DNA of 64,000 bases. Origin: Pseudomonas protegens CHA0. GTDB lineage: Bacteria; Pseudomonadota; Gammaproteobacteria; Pseudomonadales; Pseudomonadaceae. The position numbers and the translations under genes are program-made. The DNA lies in NCBI RefSeq assembly GCF_000397205.1, contig NC_021237.1, forward strand, positions 3,597,001 to 3,661,000, written 5' to 3'. A model generated the notes under the pieces. It did not search any database. It was not told the origin of the DNA and worked only from the letters and a program-made list of their open reading frames with translations. Every line of letters begins with the position of its first letter. The first letter of the stretch is position 1. Below, one piece after another: positions 1 to 7,976 of this stretch.

Positions 1-1884
1 TACCAACGCCAGGATGTGCTGGTGTGTGCCTTCAACGATGTCACCCGGCATGTGGAAGATGCCAAGGCGCTGGACCGGGCCAGGCGCTCGGCGGACGCCG
101 CCAATACCGCCAAGACCCTGTTCCTGGCCACCATGAGCCATGAAATCCGCACCCCGTTGTACGGCGTGCTCGGCACCCTGGAACTGCTAGGCCTGACCCA
201 CCTGGACAGCCGCCAGAGCGACTACCTGCAGACCATCCAGCGCTCGTCCAGCACCCTGTTCCAATTGATCAGCGACGTGCTCGACGTCTCCAGGATCGAG
301 GCCGGGCAAATGAGCATCGATCCGCTGGAGTTCTGTCCGCTGGACATGCTGGAGGATGTCTTGCACACCCACGCTGGCTCTGCCCAGCGGCGCGGCCTGT
401 TGCTCTATGCCTGCATCGACCCCAACCTGCCGGACCTGTTGCTGGGGGACGCCGCGCGAATCAGCCAGATTCTCAACAACCTGCTGAGCAATGCGATCAA
501 GTTCACCGACAGCGGCCGGGTGGTGTTGCGGGTCCGGGTGCTGGAGTTGCGCGACCAGCAAGCCCGTATCGAATGGCAGGTCACCGATACCGGGATCGGC
601 ATTTCAGCCCAGCAGCAACCCCAGCTGTTCGTCCCCTTCTTCCAGGTACGCGACGCCTCCAACGAAGCCGGGGCCGGCCTCGGGCTGGCGATCTGCGAGC
701 GCCTGTGCCAGATGATGGGTGGGCAGATGCAGGTGACCAGCGAGCCGGGGCTGGGCAGTAGTTTCTCTTTGCGCCTGACGCTGCGCTGCCTGCCAGGAGG
801 GCTGCCGCCATTGCTGCCATGGCCCGAAGGTGCGCCAGTGTATGTCCGGGCTCCGGTGCCGGAGTTGCTGAAAAACACCTGTGACTGGCTCGGCCGCCTG
901 GGAGTGCCGGCCTATCCGGCCCCCCTCGGCTGGAACGACGAGCCGCAGACTGGCGTGCTCATCGACATGCTGCCCCGGGATGGCCTGGCCTCCTGGCCTG
1001 GCCCATGCGTCAGTGCCGTCTCCGGGGGCCGTAGTGGCCGCCTGCCGCAGGCCACCTCCTGGCAAGTCGACGCCCACGATATTCGCGCCATCGCCCAGGC
1101 CGCGGTGCTGGCCCACCAGGGCCTGCCCCTGTGTCAGACACAGCAGAGAGCCGGCCGCATGGGCCAACTGAACCTGCGCATCCTGGTGGCCAAACATAGC
1201 CCGATCAACCAGGCAATCATCAAGGAACAACTGCAGGCCCTGGGCTGCCAGGTGACTCTGTCGGCCAATGGCAAGCAGGCCCTGGAACACTGGCAGCCAC
1301 AGCGCTTCGACATCGTGATCACCGACGTCAATATGCCACTCATGAACGGCTACGAGTTGGCGCGGGAGCTGCGTCGCCGCGACTCGCAACTGCCGATCAT
1401 CGGTGTCACCGCCAACGCATTGCGCGAGGAAGGCATCCGCTGCCTCGCCGCCGGCATGAACACCTGGATAGTCAAACCCATGAACCTGCAGACCCTGCGG
1501 GGGCATCTGTCGAAGTTGTGCCCCACCAGCACCGCGACCGCAGCGCCCAGCATTCCGCCGGCCGCACCGTCCCGGCCTCCCCCCGACACAGCGCAAGGCG
1601 ACCGGATTCAAGTCACCGAGAAAATGCGCCCGCTGTTTCTCAGTACCATGCACGAGGATCTGCGGCGGCTGGCCGAGGCGCTGGACAGCGGCGCCGGCAA
1701 GATCGCCGCCGCACGACTGCACAGCATCGCCGGCGCCATGGGGGCGGTGCAGGCAGCCCCACTGGCCAAGGCGTGCGCCGAACTGGAGTGCCGATTGCTG
1801 GAAGGTGCTCTGACTGCGGATTTGCAAGCCCAGGCCAGGCAACTGATGCAACGCTTGTCCAGACTCCTGTTGCCCCTTGAATAA
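1..1884 (+). CDS. Hybrid sensor histidine kinase (HisKA-HATPase-REC-Hpt), 5' end outside the window
   Basis: The reading frame is open to base 1, so the N-terminal sensor part lies upstream; the first in-frame start-like codon (GTG at 16) is internal. Visible domains in order are a HisKA dimerisation domain with the H-box MSHEIRTPLYG (His about 42 residues after base 16), an HATPase domain with DTGIGIS and GAGLGLAIC boxes, a receiver domain with the phospho-acceptor Asp in VITDVNMPLMNG, and a C-terminal Hpt domain with His in AARLHSIAGA. This is the BvgS/EvgS-type phosphorelay layout. The next gene is a response regulator, so the relay probably ends there. The signal sensed cannot be judged because the sensor part is missing. 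Confidence 0.93.
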   Translation, partial: YQRQDVLVCAFNDVTRHVEDAKALDRARRSADAANTAKTLFLATMSHEIRTPLYGVLGTLELLGLTHLDSRQSDYLQTIQRSSSTLFQLISDVLDVSRIEAGQMSIDPLEFCPLDMLEDVLHTHAGSAQRRGLLLYACIDPNLPDLLLGDAARISQILNNLLSNAIKFTDSGRVVLRVRVLELRDQQARIEWQVTDTGIGISAQQQPQLFVPFFQVRDASNEAGAGLGLAICERLCQMMGGQMQVTSEPGLGSSFSLRLTLRCLPGGLPPLLPWPEGAPVYVRAPVPELLKNTCDWLGRLGVPAYPAPLGWNDEPQTGVLIDMLPRDGLASWPGPCVSAVSGGRSGRLPQATSWQVDAHDIRAIAQAAVLAHQGLPLCQTQQRAGRMGQLNLRILVAKHSPINQAIIKEQLQALGCQVTLSANGKQALEHWQPQRFDIVITDVNMPLMNGYELARELRRRDSQLPIIGVTANALREEGIRCLAAGMNTWIVKPMNLQTLRGHLSKLCPTSTATAAPSIPPAAPSRPPPDTAQGDRIQVTEKMRPLFLSTMHEDLRRLAEALDSGAGKIAAARLHSIAGAMGAVQAAPLAKACAELECRLLEGALTADLQAQARQLMQRLSRLLLPLE

Positions 1885-1958
1885 TGGCCTGCTGGGTTTA
1901 ATGTACCGACGGTCCCTAGCTCCTTTACTAAATTGCGTATTGCAAGGGTGTGTTTGCC

Positions 1959-2606
1959 ATGGAAAAACTGAAAGTAGTCATCGCTGACGATCACCCTATC
2001 GTGTTGCTCGGTGTGCGTGAGCTGATGGAGCGTGATGATCGCTTTGAGATCGTCGGCGAAACCCTGTCTTCCCAAGGCCTGATCCAGAAGCTGGAAAGCT
2101 GCCAGGTGGATGTGGTCATCACCGACTACAACATGCCCGGGGACTCGCCCTACGGTGATGGCCTGAAGCTGGTGGAATACCTCAAGCGCAACTTCCCGCA
2201 CGTGCAGGTCCTGATCCTGACCATGATTTCCAATCAGTTGATCCTCACCCGCCTGCGGGAGTTGGGCGTGGTCGGGGTGATCCAGAAGAGCCAGTTGCAC
2301 GAGGAAATCCAGGTCGCCCTCAAGGCCATTGCCCAGAAAGCCGTGTATCGCAGCCTGGAGCCGGCCCCCAATTCGGTGCTGGAATCCAATGTCGCCATCG
2401 ACGAGCGCATCTCCACCCTGTCGCCCAAGGAATTCGAGATTCTGCGCCTGTTCGTTTCCGGCAAGAGTGTCAGCGAGATCGCCCGCAGCCAGAACCGCAG
2501 CGCCAAGACCATCAGCGCGCAGAAGATCTCCGCCATGCGTAAACTGGAGGTGCAGAGCGACCAGGATCTCCTGACCTACTGCATTGGCCGCAATATATTC
2601 AACTGA
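1959..2606 (+). CDS. RcsB-like response regulator, LuxR/NarL-type DNA binding
   Basis: This 215-residue protein has an N-terminal receiver domain (acidic pair near D10-D11, phospho-acceptor D56 in VVITDYNMPGD) and a C-terminal LuxR-type helix-turn-helix (LSPKEFEILRLFVSGKSVSEIA, then KTISAQKISAMRKL). The segment after D56 (MPGDSPYGDGLKLVEYLKRNFP) resembles E. coli RcsB. ATG 1959 is chosen because AAGG lies upstream; a GTG three codons earlier is possible. It follows the hybrid kinase by 74 bp and is the likely receiver of the phosphorelay. The family is secure, the regulon unknown. Confidence 0.93.
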   Translation: MEKLKVVIADDHPIVLLGVRELMERDDRFEIVGETLSSQGLIQKLESCQVDVVITDYNMPGDSPYGDGLKLVEYLKRNFPHVQVLILTMISNQLILTRLRELGVVGVIQKSQLHEEIQVALKAIAQKAVYRSLEPAPNSVLESNVAIDERISTLSPKEFEILRLFVSGKSVSEIARSQNRSAKTISAQKISAMRKLEVQSDQDLLTYCIGRNIFN

Positions 2607-2632
2607 TTTCCAGCCCAAGGAACTGCCTGAAA

Positions 2633-3040
2633 ATGGATTTGATTTCACCCGAAGCCGCCGACCTGCTGGAGCTGCAACGCTTGCAAGGGGCCTGGGAACA
2701 GATCGCGATGGAAGACAGCGGCGTGCTCAACCCACCGGACGAACACAGCGCCCCCGGCGCCCTGACCTTTATCGAAGGGCAGGATTTTCGCGTGGTGACC
2801 CCGGCCGGTGAACTGCTGCTGGCCGGCACCTTTACCCTCGACAGCAGCACCCATCCCAAGTCGATCACCTGGACCGACTCCATGGGCGCAGACGCCGGCC
2901 AGGCGCTGCCGGCCAGCTACCAGCTGAGCGACGATGAGTTCGTATTCATCGCCGCCGATGCCGGCCAACCCCGGCCAAGCCATTTCCGCACGGGCCCGGG
3001 CCAGACCCTGCGCCGCTTTGTCCGCGCTCGCCAGGCCTGA
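2633..3040 (+). CDS. Small TIGR03067-type protein of unknown function
   Basis: This 135-residue protein has no signal peptide or membrane segment. It begins with a LQGAWEQIAMEDSG motif typical of the TIGR03067 / lipocalin-like uncharacterised family, followed by alternating beta-rich stretches. It starts 26 bp after the response regulator with AAGGAA upstream, so it may be cotranscribed with the two-component genes. The family assignment is from the motif only and no function is known. It converges on the DinG-like helicase with a 24-bp gap. Confidence 0.7.
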   Translation: MDLISPEAADLLELQRLQGAWEQIAMEDSGVLNPPDEHSAPGALTFIEGQDFRVVTPAGELLLAGTFTLDSSTHPKSITWTDSMGADAGQALPASYQLSDDEFVFIAADAGQPRPSHFRTGPGQTLRRFVRARQA

Positions 3041-3064
3041 ACCGGCGCAACCCTCCTGCCCGGC

Positions 3065-5341
3065 CTAGCCGCCAGCCGGCGGCGCGTCCAGGGCCCACCA
3101 GCTCGGCAGCAGCTGGCGGACCCTGGGTTCGGCAAAGCGATCATCGATCAGCACCAGCACCCCACGGTCGGACTGGCCACGGATCACCCGTCCTGCCGCC
3201 TGCACCACTTTCTGCAGGCCCGGGTACAGGTAGGTGTAGTCATAGCCGGAGCCGAACAGCGCCGCCATGCGCTGCTTCATCTGCTCGTTCAGCGGGTTGA
3301 GCTGGGGCAGGCCGAGGGTGGCGACAAAGGCCCCGATGAGTTTCGACCCCGGCAGGTCGATGCCCTCGCCGAAAGCACCGCCGAGTACGGCGAAACCGAT
3401 ACCCTGCCCCTCTGGGCGAAACTGCTGGAGAAAGTCCTGGCGCGAAGCCTCGTCCATGCCTCGGGACTGGCACCAGAGCACAATGTCCGGGTGCTCGCGC
3501 GCCAGTAACCCGGCCACCTGTTGCAGGTAGTCGAAGCTACTGAAGAACGCCAGGTAGTTGCCCGGGCGCGCCGCGAACTGCCGAGCCATCAGCTCGACAA
3601 TCGGCGCCAGGGAAGCCTGCCGGTGGGCATAGCGGGTAGAAATGCGGCTGACAATCTGCACCTCCAGCTGCCCGGCGTCGAACGGCGATTCCACATCCAG
3701 CCACACGGTGTTGTCCGGCAGCCCCAGCAGGTCAGCGTAGTAACCTCGGGGATTGAGGGTGGCGGAGAACAGCACCGTACTGCGGGCCGCCGCCAACCGA
3801 GGCCCCAGCAGCGCCGCCGGCACCACATTGCGCAGGCTCAGGCGCGACAGGCTGCGCTTGGCGCCCAGGGCGCGCTTGCTGATGTCGAAGATGAACTGCT
3901 GCTCATCGAACAGCTCCGCCACCCGGGCAAACTGCAGCAGTTCGAAATACAGGCCCTGCAAACCGCTGTCCAGGCCCCGGGGCTGTTCGTTGAAATAGTC
4001 CCCCAGGGCCGCTACGCACAGGGCCAGGGCCTTGAGCAGCGCGGCAGGTAGCTGGGCATAGGCCTGATACTCGGCCACCTGCTCCTTGTGCAAGGCATTC
4101 CACTCGCGATTGAGCCGCTGCAACGGGCTCTTCAAGGCCTGGGGCGCGCTGCTGCGCACGCTCGCCAATTGCTGCTGGTCCAGGCTCGCGCTGTACATGC
4201 CACGCCCGCGCTCCACCAGGTTGTGGGCCTCGTCCACCAGCACCGCCACCTGCCACTGGTTGGCCTGGGCCAGGCCGAAGAGCAAGGCGCTGAAGTCGAA
4301 GTAGTAGTTGTAGTCGGCCACCACCAGGTCACTCCAGCGAGCCATTTCCTGGCTCAGGTAGTAGGGGCAGACCTGATGCTCCAGGGCCACCTCGCGCAGC
4401 GCCTGACGATCCAGCAATGGCACCTGGCTGGCGGCCTGGCGTGCCGCCGGCAGGCGGTCGTAAAAGCCCTTGGCCAGCGGGCAGGACTCACCGTGACAGG
4501 CCTTGTCCAGGTGTTCGCAGGCCTTGTCCCGGGCCACCAGCTCCAGCACCCGCAACGCCAGCCCCGGCACCCCGGAGAACAGCACCCGGGCGGCATCCAG
4601 GGCCAGTTGCCGGCCCGGGGTCTTGGCGGTGAGAAACAGCAGTGTGTCCAGCTGCTGCGCAGCCATGGCCTTGAGCATGGGAAAGATCGTGCCCAGGGTC
4701 TTGCCGATGCCGGTGGGGGCCTGGGCCAGCAGGCAGCGCCCGGTGCTCACCGCCTTGTACACCGACTCGGCGAGCGGGCGCTGGCCGCGACGAAACTCGG
4801 CGTGGGGAAAGCGCAGGTCCCGGGTGGCCTGGTCCCGGGTCGCGCGATGGTGCATTTGCTGTTGCGCCCAGTGCAGGAACAGCGCGCACTGGCGATTGAA
4901 GAACTCTTCCAGCGCCTCGGCGCTGTGCTCTTGCACCAGCGCGGTTTCGCCTTCGCTGAGCACATCGAAATACACCAGCGAGACACGGATGCTCGGCAGT
5001 TGCAGGCTCTGGCACAGCAACCAGCCATAGACCTTGGCCTGGGCCCAGTGCAATTGCCGATGGTTGTCGGGCATGCGCTCAAGGTCGCCACGGTAGGTCT
5101 TGATCTCCTCCAGCAGGTTCTGCGCCGGGTCGTAGCCGTCCGCCCTGCCCTTGACCAGCAGCTCGGCGTATCGCCCCTCCAGGGCCACTTCACTCTGGTA
5201 GCCGGGGTTGCGTCGCGAAGCCACGGTACGGTGCCCGGCAATGCCCTCCAGCGCCGTGGGCGATGGGGTGAAGCGCAGGTCCAGATCGCCGGCCTTGGCG
5301 CTGAATTCGCACAGGGCGCGCACCGCGATGCGGTAACTCAC
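3065..5341 (-). CDS. DinG/XPD-family Fe-S helicase with N-terminal PD-(D/E)XK nuclease domain
   Basis: A GTG start at 5341 overlaps the TGA of the upstream FAN1-like gene, giving 758 residues; the frame stays open to 5830, but that part lies antisense-like inside FAN1 and reads as low-complexity shadow. Residues about 45-90 hold a Cas4-like nuclease signature (GRADG with D68, then E79-x-K81). Walker A is APTGIGKT (K214), the DEAH box is at 370-373, and four cysteines (275, 282, 287, 325) fit the Fe-S cluster of XPD/DinG helicases. The C-terminal half holds the second helicase lobe, including GGAFGEGIDLPG and QAAGRVIRG. The 4-base overlap with the nuclease gene implies translational coupling and a joint role in DNA repair, probably on branched or crosslinked DNA. 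Confidence 0.92.
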   Translation of the reverse strand: MSYRIAVRALCEFSAKAGDLDLRFTPSPTALEGIAGHRTVASRRNPGYQSEVALEGRYAELLVKGRADGYDPAQNLLEEIKTYRGDLERMPDNHRQLHWAQAKVYGWLLCQSLQLPSIRVSLVYFDVLSEGETALVQEHSAEALEEFFNRQCALFLHWAQQQMHHRATRDQATRDLRFPHAEFRRGQRPLAESVYKAVSTGRCLLAQAPTGIGKTLGTIFPMLKAMAAQQLDTLLFLTAKTPGRQLALDAARVLFSGVPGLALRVLELVARDKACEHLDKACHGESCPLAKGFYDRLPAARQAASQVPLLDRQALREVALEHQVCPYYLSQEMARWSDLVVADYNYYFDFSALLFGLAQANQWQVAVLVDEAHNLVERGRGMYSASLDQQQLASVRSSAPQALKSPLQRLNREWNALHKEQVAEYQAYAQLPAALLKALALCVAALGDYFNEQPRGLDSGLQGLYFELLQFARVAELFDEQQFIFDISKRALGAKRSLSRLSLRNVVPAALLGPRLAAARSTVLFSATLNPRGYYADLLGLPDNTVWLDVESPFDAGQLEVQIVSRISTRYAHRQASLAPIVELMARQFAARPGNYLAFFSSFDYLQQVAGLLAREHPDIVLWCQSRGMDEASRQDFLQQFRPEGQGIGFAVLGGAFGEGIDLPGSKLIGAFVATLGLPQLNPLNEQMKQRMAALFGSGYDYTYLYPGLQKVVQAAGRVIRGQSDRGVLVLIDDRFAEPRVRQLLPSWWALDAPPAGG

Positions 5342-6984
5342 GCGCTGGGGTCCTGCCACTGCACGTAGCACACCGCCACCGGCATCCGGTGTTCCTGGCA
5401 GAAATCCAGCCAGCGCAGCTGGTTGTCCTGCAAGCGATCCCCCGGGCCCTTGACCTCGATCATCCGGTAGCGCTTCTGCTCGGGCCAGAACTGGATCAGA
5501 TCCGGCATGCCGGCGCGGTTGGCCTTGATGTCCAGCAGCAGGCGCTGGAACCAGTGTTTCAGGTGCTCGGCGGGCAGGCAGTCGAGGGCCTGATCGAGCA
5601 ACTCTTCGCTGAGCGCCCCCCAGAACACGAAGGGCGACTGCAACCCCCACTTGGCCACGAAGCGCTGGCGGATGCTCTGCCGGTAACGGCCATCGTCGAG
5701 TTCTGCCAGGCAGGCCTGGAACAGTTCGCTGCGCCGCTGATGGAAGTCTTCGCTGAACAGGTCCACCGGCCCACGCTGGAACGGGTGGAAAAACGCACCG
5801 GGCAAGGGGGCAAAGATCGCCGGCCAGCACAGCAGGCCGAACAGCGAATTGATCAGGCTGTTCTCCACGTAGTGCACCGGCGCCTGGGGCTGGTGCAGAT
5901 GGGCCTGGACATGCAGTTCCACCGCCAGGCCGTCGGCGTCACGCGCCAGGCACAGGTCCAGGCGCTGCACCTCGCGGTTGGCCGCCCGGGGCGCCGGCGG
6001 CCCGCCCAGCTTGCGCCGCAGCCGGGGCATGATCCGCAGCAGATGCTGGGCCTCGGCGGCGCTCTCGGGCGCGGCAGCGGCCTGCTCGGCCAGCGCCAGG
6101 GCGGCCTGGTATTGGGCGCTGCGCTCCAGCACCCGGATCAATCGCGATCGCGCGCCCGGGTAGGCGCACTCCTGGTAGATCTGCCGGGCCAGCGCCCACT
6201 GCGCCAGGCGCTCGCACTGCTGGCCGAGCTGAAACAGCAGCTTGGCCCGGCGTTTTTCCAGCCAGGGGTTGAGGGTCTGAAAGCGGGCAATGTGCGCCAG
6301 CACCTCGGGCAATTCGGCGCCGGCCTCGAACGCTTCCTGGCACTCATGCAGATAGAGGAAGCCGTCCACGTCTTCGCGGCTGCGCAGGCCACGGGCATCG
6401 GCACTGATCTCGACCTTCTCGTAGCTGTAGATGCCCAGGTCCGCGAGGACGAATTCCGACCAGTCCTGATACAGGTTGCCAAAGAACATCAGGCGCAGGC
6501 GATCGCACAGCGGCATCAGCGTCAGGCTCAGGAGCCGGTCTGGCAGCGCCGGGCACCACTGGGCGAATGCCTGGGGCGCCAGGCCCTGCTGGGTTAGCTC
6601 TTCCAGCCACTGGTCTTTCCTGGCCTTGGCCGCAAGCCCGTTGAAGCACTGCAGGATCTCGGCCTTTTGCAGCAGGCCGAACAGCTCTTCCAGGCAGAGC
6701 GGCGCCTGCTCATCGACCCAGCCCAGCGCCAGCAACGGCTCCAGGGCCACGGCGCTGTCGCCGATCTCCGGGTAGCTGAGCTTGCTCAGGCGAAAGTGCC
6801 GGCCCTTGCGCATCACCATGCGCACCAGCAAGGCCTGGGAAGGCTCGGCCAGTTGCGCGAAATCAAGGATGAAGCGCTGTTCATCGGCGCTCAGCACATC
6901 GGCATAGCGCAGCTGCAGCCAGTTCAATACCTGGCGGAAGTTGTGCAGGTAATAGAGGGGGTTTTCGAGGGGATTGGAAGTCAC
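5338..6984 (-). CDS. FAN1-type structure-specific nuclease with VRR-NUC domain
   Basis: From GTG 6984 this is 548 residues (a TTG at 6993 is an alternative; neither has a clear ribosome site). It matches bacterial FAN1, known from P. aeruginosa, in length and motifs: an N-terminal DNA-binding part (NPLENPLYYLHNFRQVL), a helical middle, and a C-terminal VRR-NUC nuclease with D495 (GMPDLIQFW), E510 and K512 (IEVKGPGD). FAN1 enzymes cut 5' flaps and unhook interstrand crosslinks. The last four bases overlap the DinG-like helicase gene. The start codon is the main uncertainty. Confidence 0.92.
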   Translation of the reverse strand: MTSNPLENPLYYLHNFRQVLNWLQLRYADVLSADEQRFILDFAQLAEPSQALLVRMVMRKGRHFRLSKLSYPEIGDSAVALEPLLALGWVDEQAPLCLEELFGLLQKAEILQCFNGLAAKARKDQWLEELTQQGLAPQAFAQWCPALPDRLLSLTLMPLCDRLRLMFFGNLYQDWSEFVLADLGIYSYEKVEISADARGLRSREDVDGFLYLHECQEAFEAGAELPEVLAHIARFQTLNPWLEKRRAKLLFQLGQQCERLAQWALARQIYQECAYPGARSRLIRVLERSAQYQAALALAEQAAAAPESAAEAQHLLRIMPRLRRKLGGPPAPRAANREVQRLDLCLARDADGLAVELHVQAHLHQPQAPVHYVENSLINSLFGLLCWPAIFAPLPGAFFHPFQRGPVDLFSEDFHQRRSELFQACLAELDDGRYRQSIRQRFVAKWGLQSPFVFWGALSEELLDQALDCLPAEHLKHWFQRLLLDIKANRAGMPDLIQFWPEQKRYRMIEVKGPGDRLQDNQLRWLDFCQEHRMPVAVCYVQWQDPSA

Positions 6985-7190
6985 TGAACGCAAGCGCCAC
7001 GGCTGATCGGATACTGGTTATGCATACAGATAACAGCCGGCGACCGGGTCTGGCAAACACTATTGGATAAATGGCACAGCGAAGTTTTTTACAATTCCCT
7101 GGCGAACTTTCGTCGTCTTCACTACACCAAGGGCCCATGGCTATAGTGTCCGGCGCCAATGCGCGTACGCATCATTGATGAGAGGTCTGT

Positions 7191-7415
7191 ATGAAAGTGA
7201 AGAACCTGGGATTGTTTCTGGCCGCTTGCGGCGCCATGGCCTTGGCCGGTTGCGCCTCGCCCACTGTGGTGACCCTGCAGAACGGCACCCAATACCTGAC
7301 CCGGGACCAGCCCAAGACCAAGACCGCCGACGGCTTCTATGAATTCCAGGACATTTCCGGCAAGACCATCCGGGTCAAGGCGGACGATGTGGCCACCGTC
7401 CGCCAGGAAAAGTGA
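7191..7415 (+). CDS. YgdI/YgdR-family small lipoprotein (DUF903)
   Basis: This 74-residue protein has a lipoprotein signal ending in MALAGCA (acylated Cys at about residue 21), followed by a 50-residue SH3-like domain: VVTLQNGTQYLTRDQPKTK, then FYEFQDISGKTIRVKADDVATV. Both length and motif fit the YgdI/YgdR family. A GAGAGG ribosome site precedes the ATG. It converges on the next gene with a 16-bp gap. The cellular role is unknown. Confidence 0.9.
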   Translation: MKVKNLGLFLAACGAMALAGCASPTVVTLQNGTQYLTRDQPKTKTADGFYEFQDISGKTIRVKADDVATVRQEK

Positions 7416-7431
7416 TCCGCTGCGGTTGAAG

Positions 7432-7812
7432 TCAGTGCGACCAGGGAAAGGGCCCCTGCCCTGGCTCGCAGAAAATCCCCAGGGGCTTGCCGCGCCTGGA
7501 CAATTCGTTACGCACCTGCTGGCAACGCTCGCGCTCCCGGGCCTCGGCGTTGTCGATGCTGATGTTGCCGGTGGTATCCGGCCTCTTGTCGTCCCCCAGA
7601 CGTACCTGGGCCCAGGGTTGTTCGGGTTGCACATGGAAGCGGCTCGGGGCCGGCTCCTCCTTCACTTCAGGCGCCGGCTGGCCGGCCGGCAACTGGTCCG
7701 GGGTCACCCCATAGCGCTTCAAAATCGAGCTGTGAGGCAATTCCTCGGCGGATGCCATGGCCACCCACAGGGCCAGCACCACACCGCTCGCATACCTCTT
7801 GCTGTTACTCAC
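7432..7812 (-). CDS. Secreted protein of unknown function
   Basis: GTG 7812 is chosen as start because a good ribosome site (AGGAG) lies 10 bases upstream and the first residues then form a signal peptide (SKRYASGVVLALWVAMASA, cleavage after ASA). The 126-residue product has a charged mature part of about 100 residues with two Cys (in RERERCQQVRN and GIFCEPGQG), which could form a disulfide in the periplasm. No family was recognised. It lies 164 bp downstream of the pueA stop on the same strand and could be read through from it, but no functional link is shown. Confidence 0.65.
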   Translation of the reverse strand: MSNSKRYASGVVLALWVAMASAEELPHSSILKRYGVTPDQLPAGQPAPEVKEEPAPSRFHVQPEQPWAQVRLGDDKRPDTTGNISIDNAEARERERCQQVRNELSRRGKPLGIFCEPGQGPFPWSH

Positions 7813-7976
7813 CGTCAAAACTCTCCTGTCATTGCCGTAGCGTGAATGCCTGCCTGTACTAACGAGCTGACACGTTTCAGCTTTACCGCTATTGGAGTCG
7901 CAAATCGACTGGCAGGTCACTTTCCCCCGGCAATGAACGGTGCGAGGCCCATTGCAGGCCTCGCGCCGCGCCGGCA

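Noticed and set aside
5342..5830. N-terminal extension of the DinG-like frame up to 5830
   Set aside because: It lies wholly inside the FAN1 coding region in another frame and reads as Pro/Arg/Gly-rich shadow. The GTG at 5341 with stop-start overlap is a better start.
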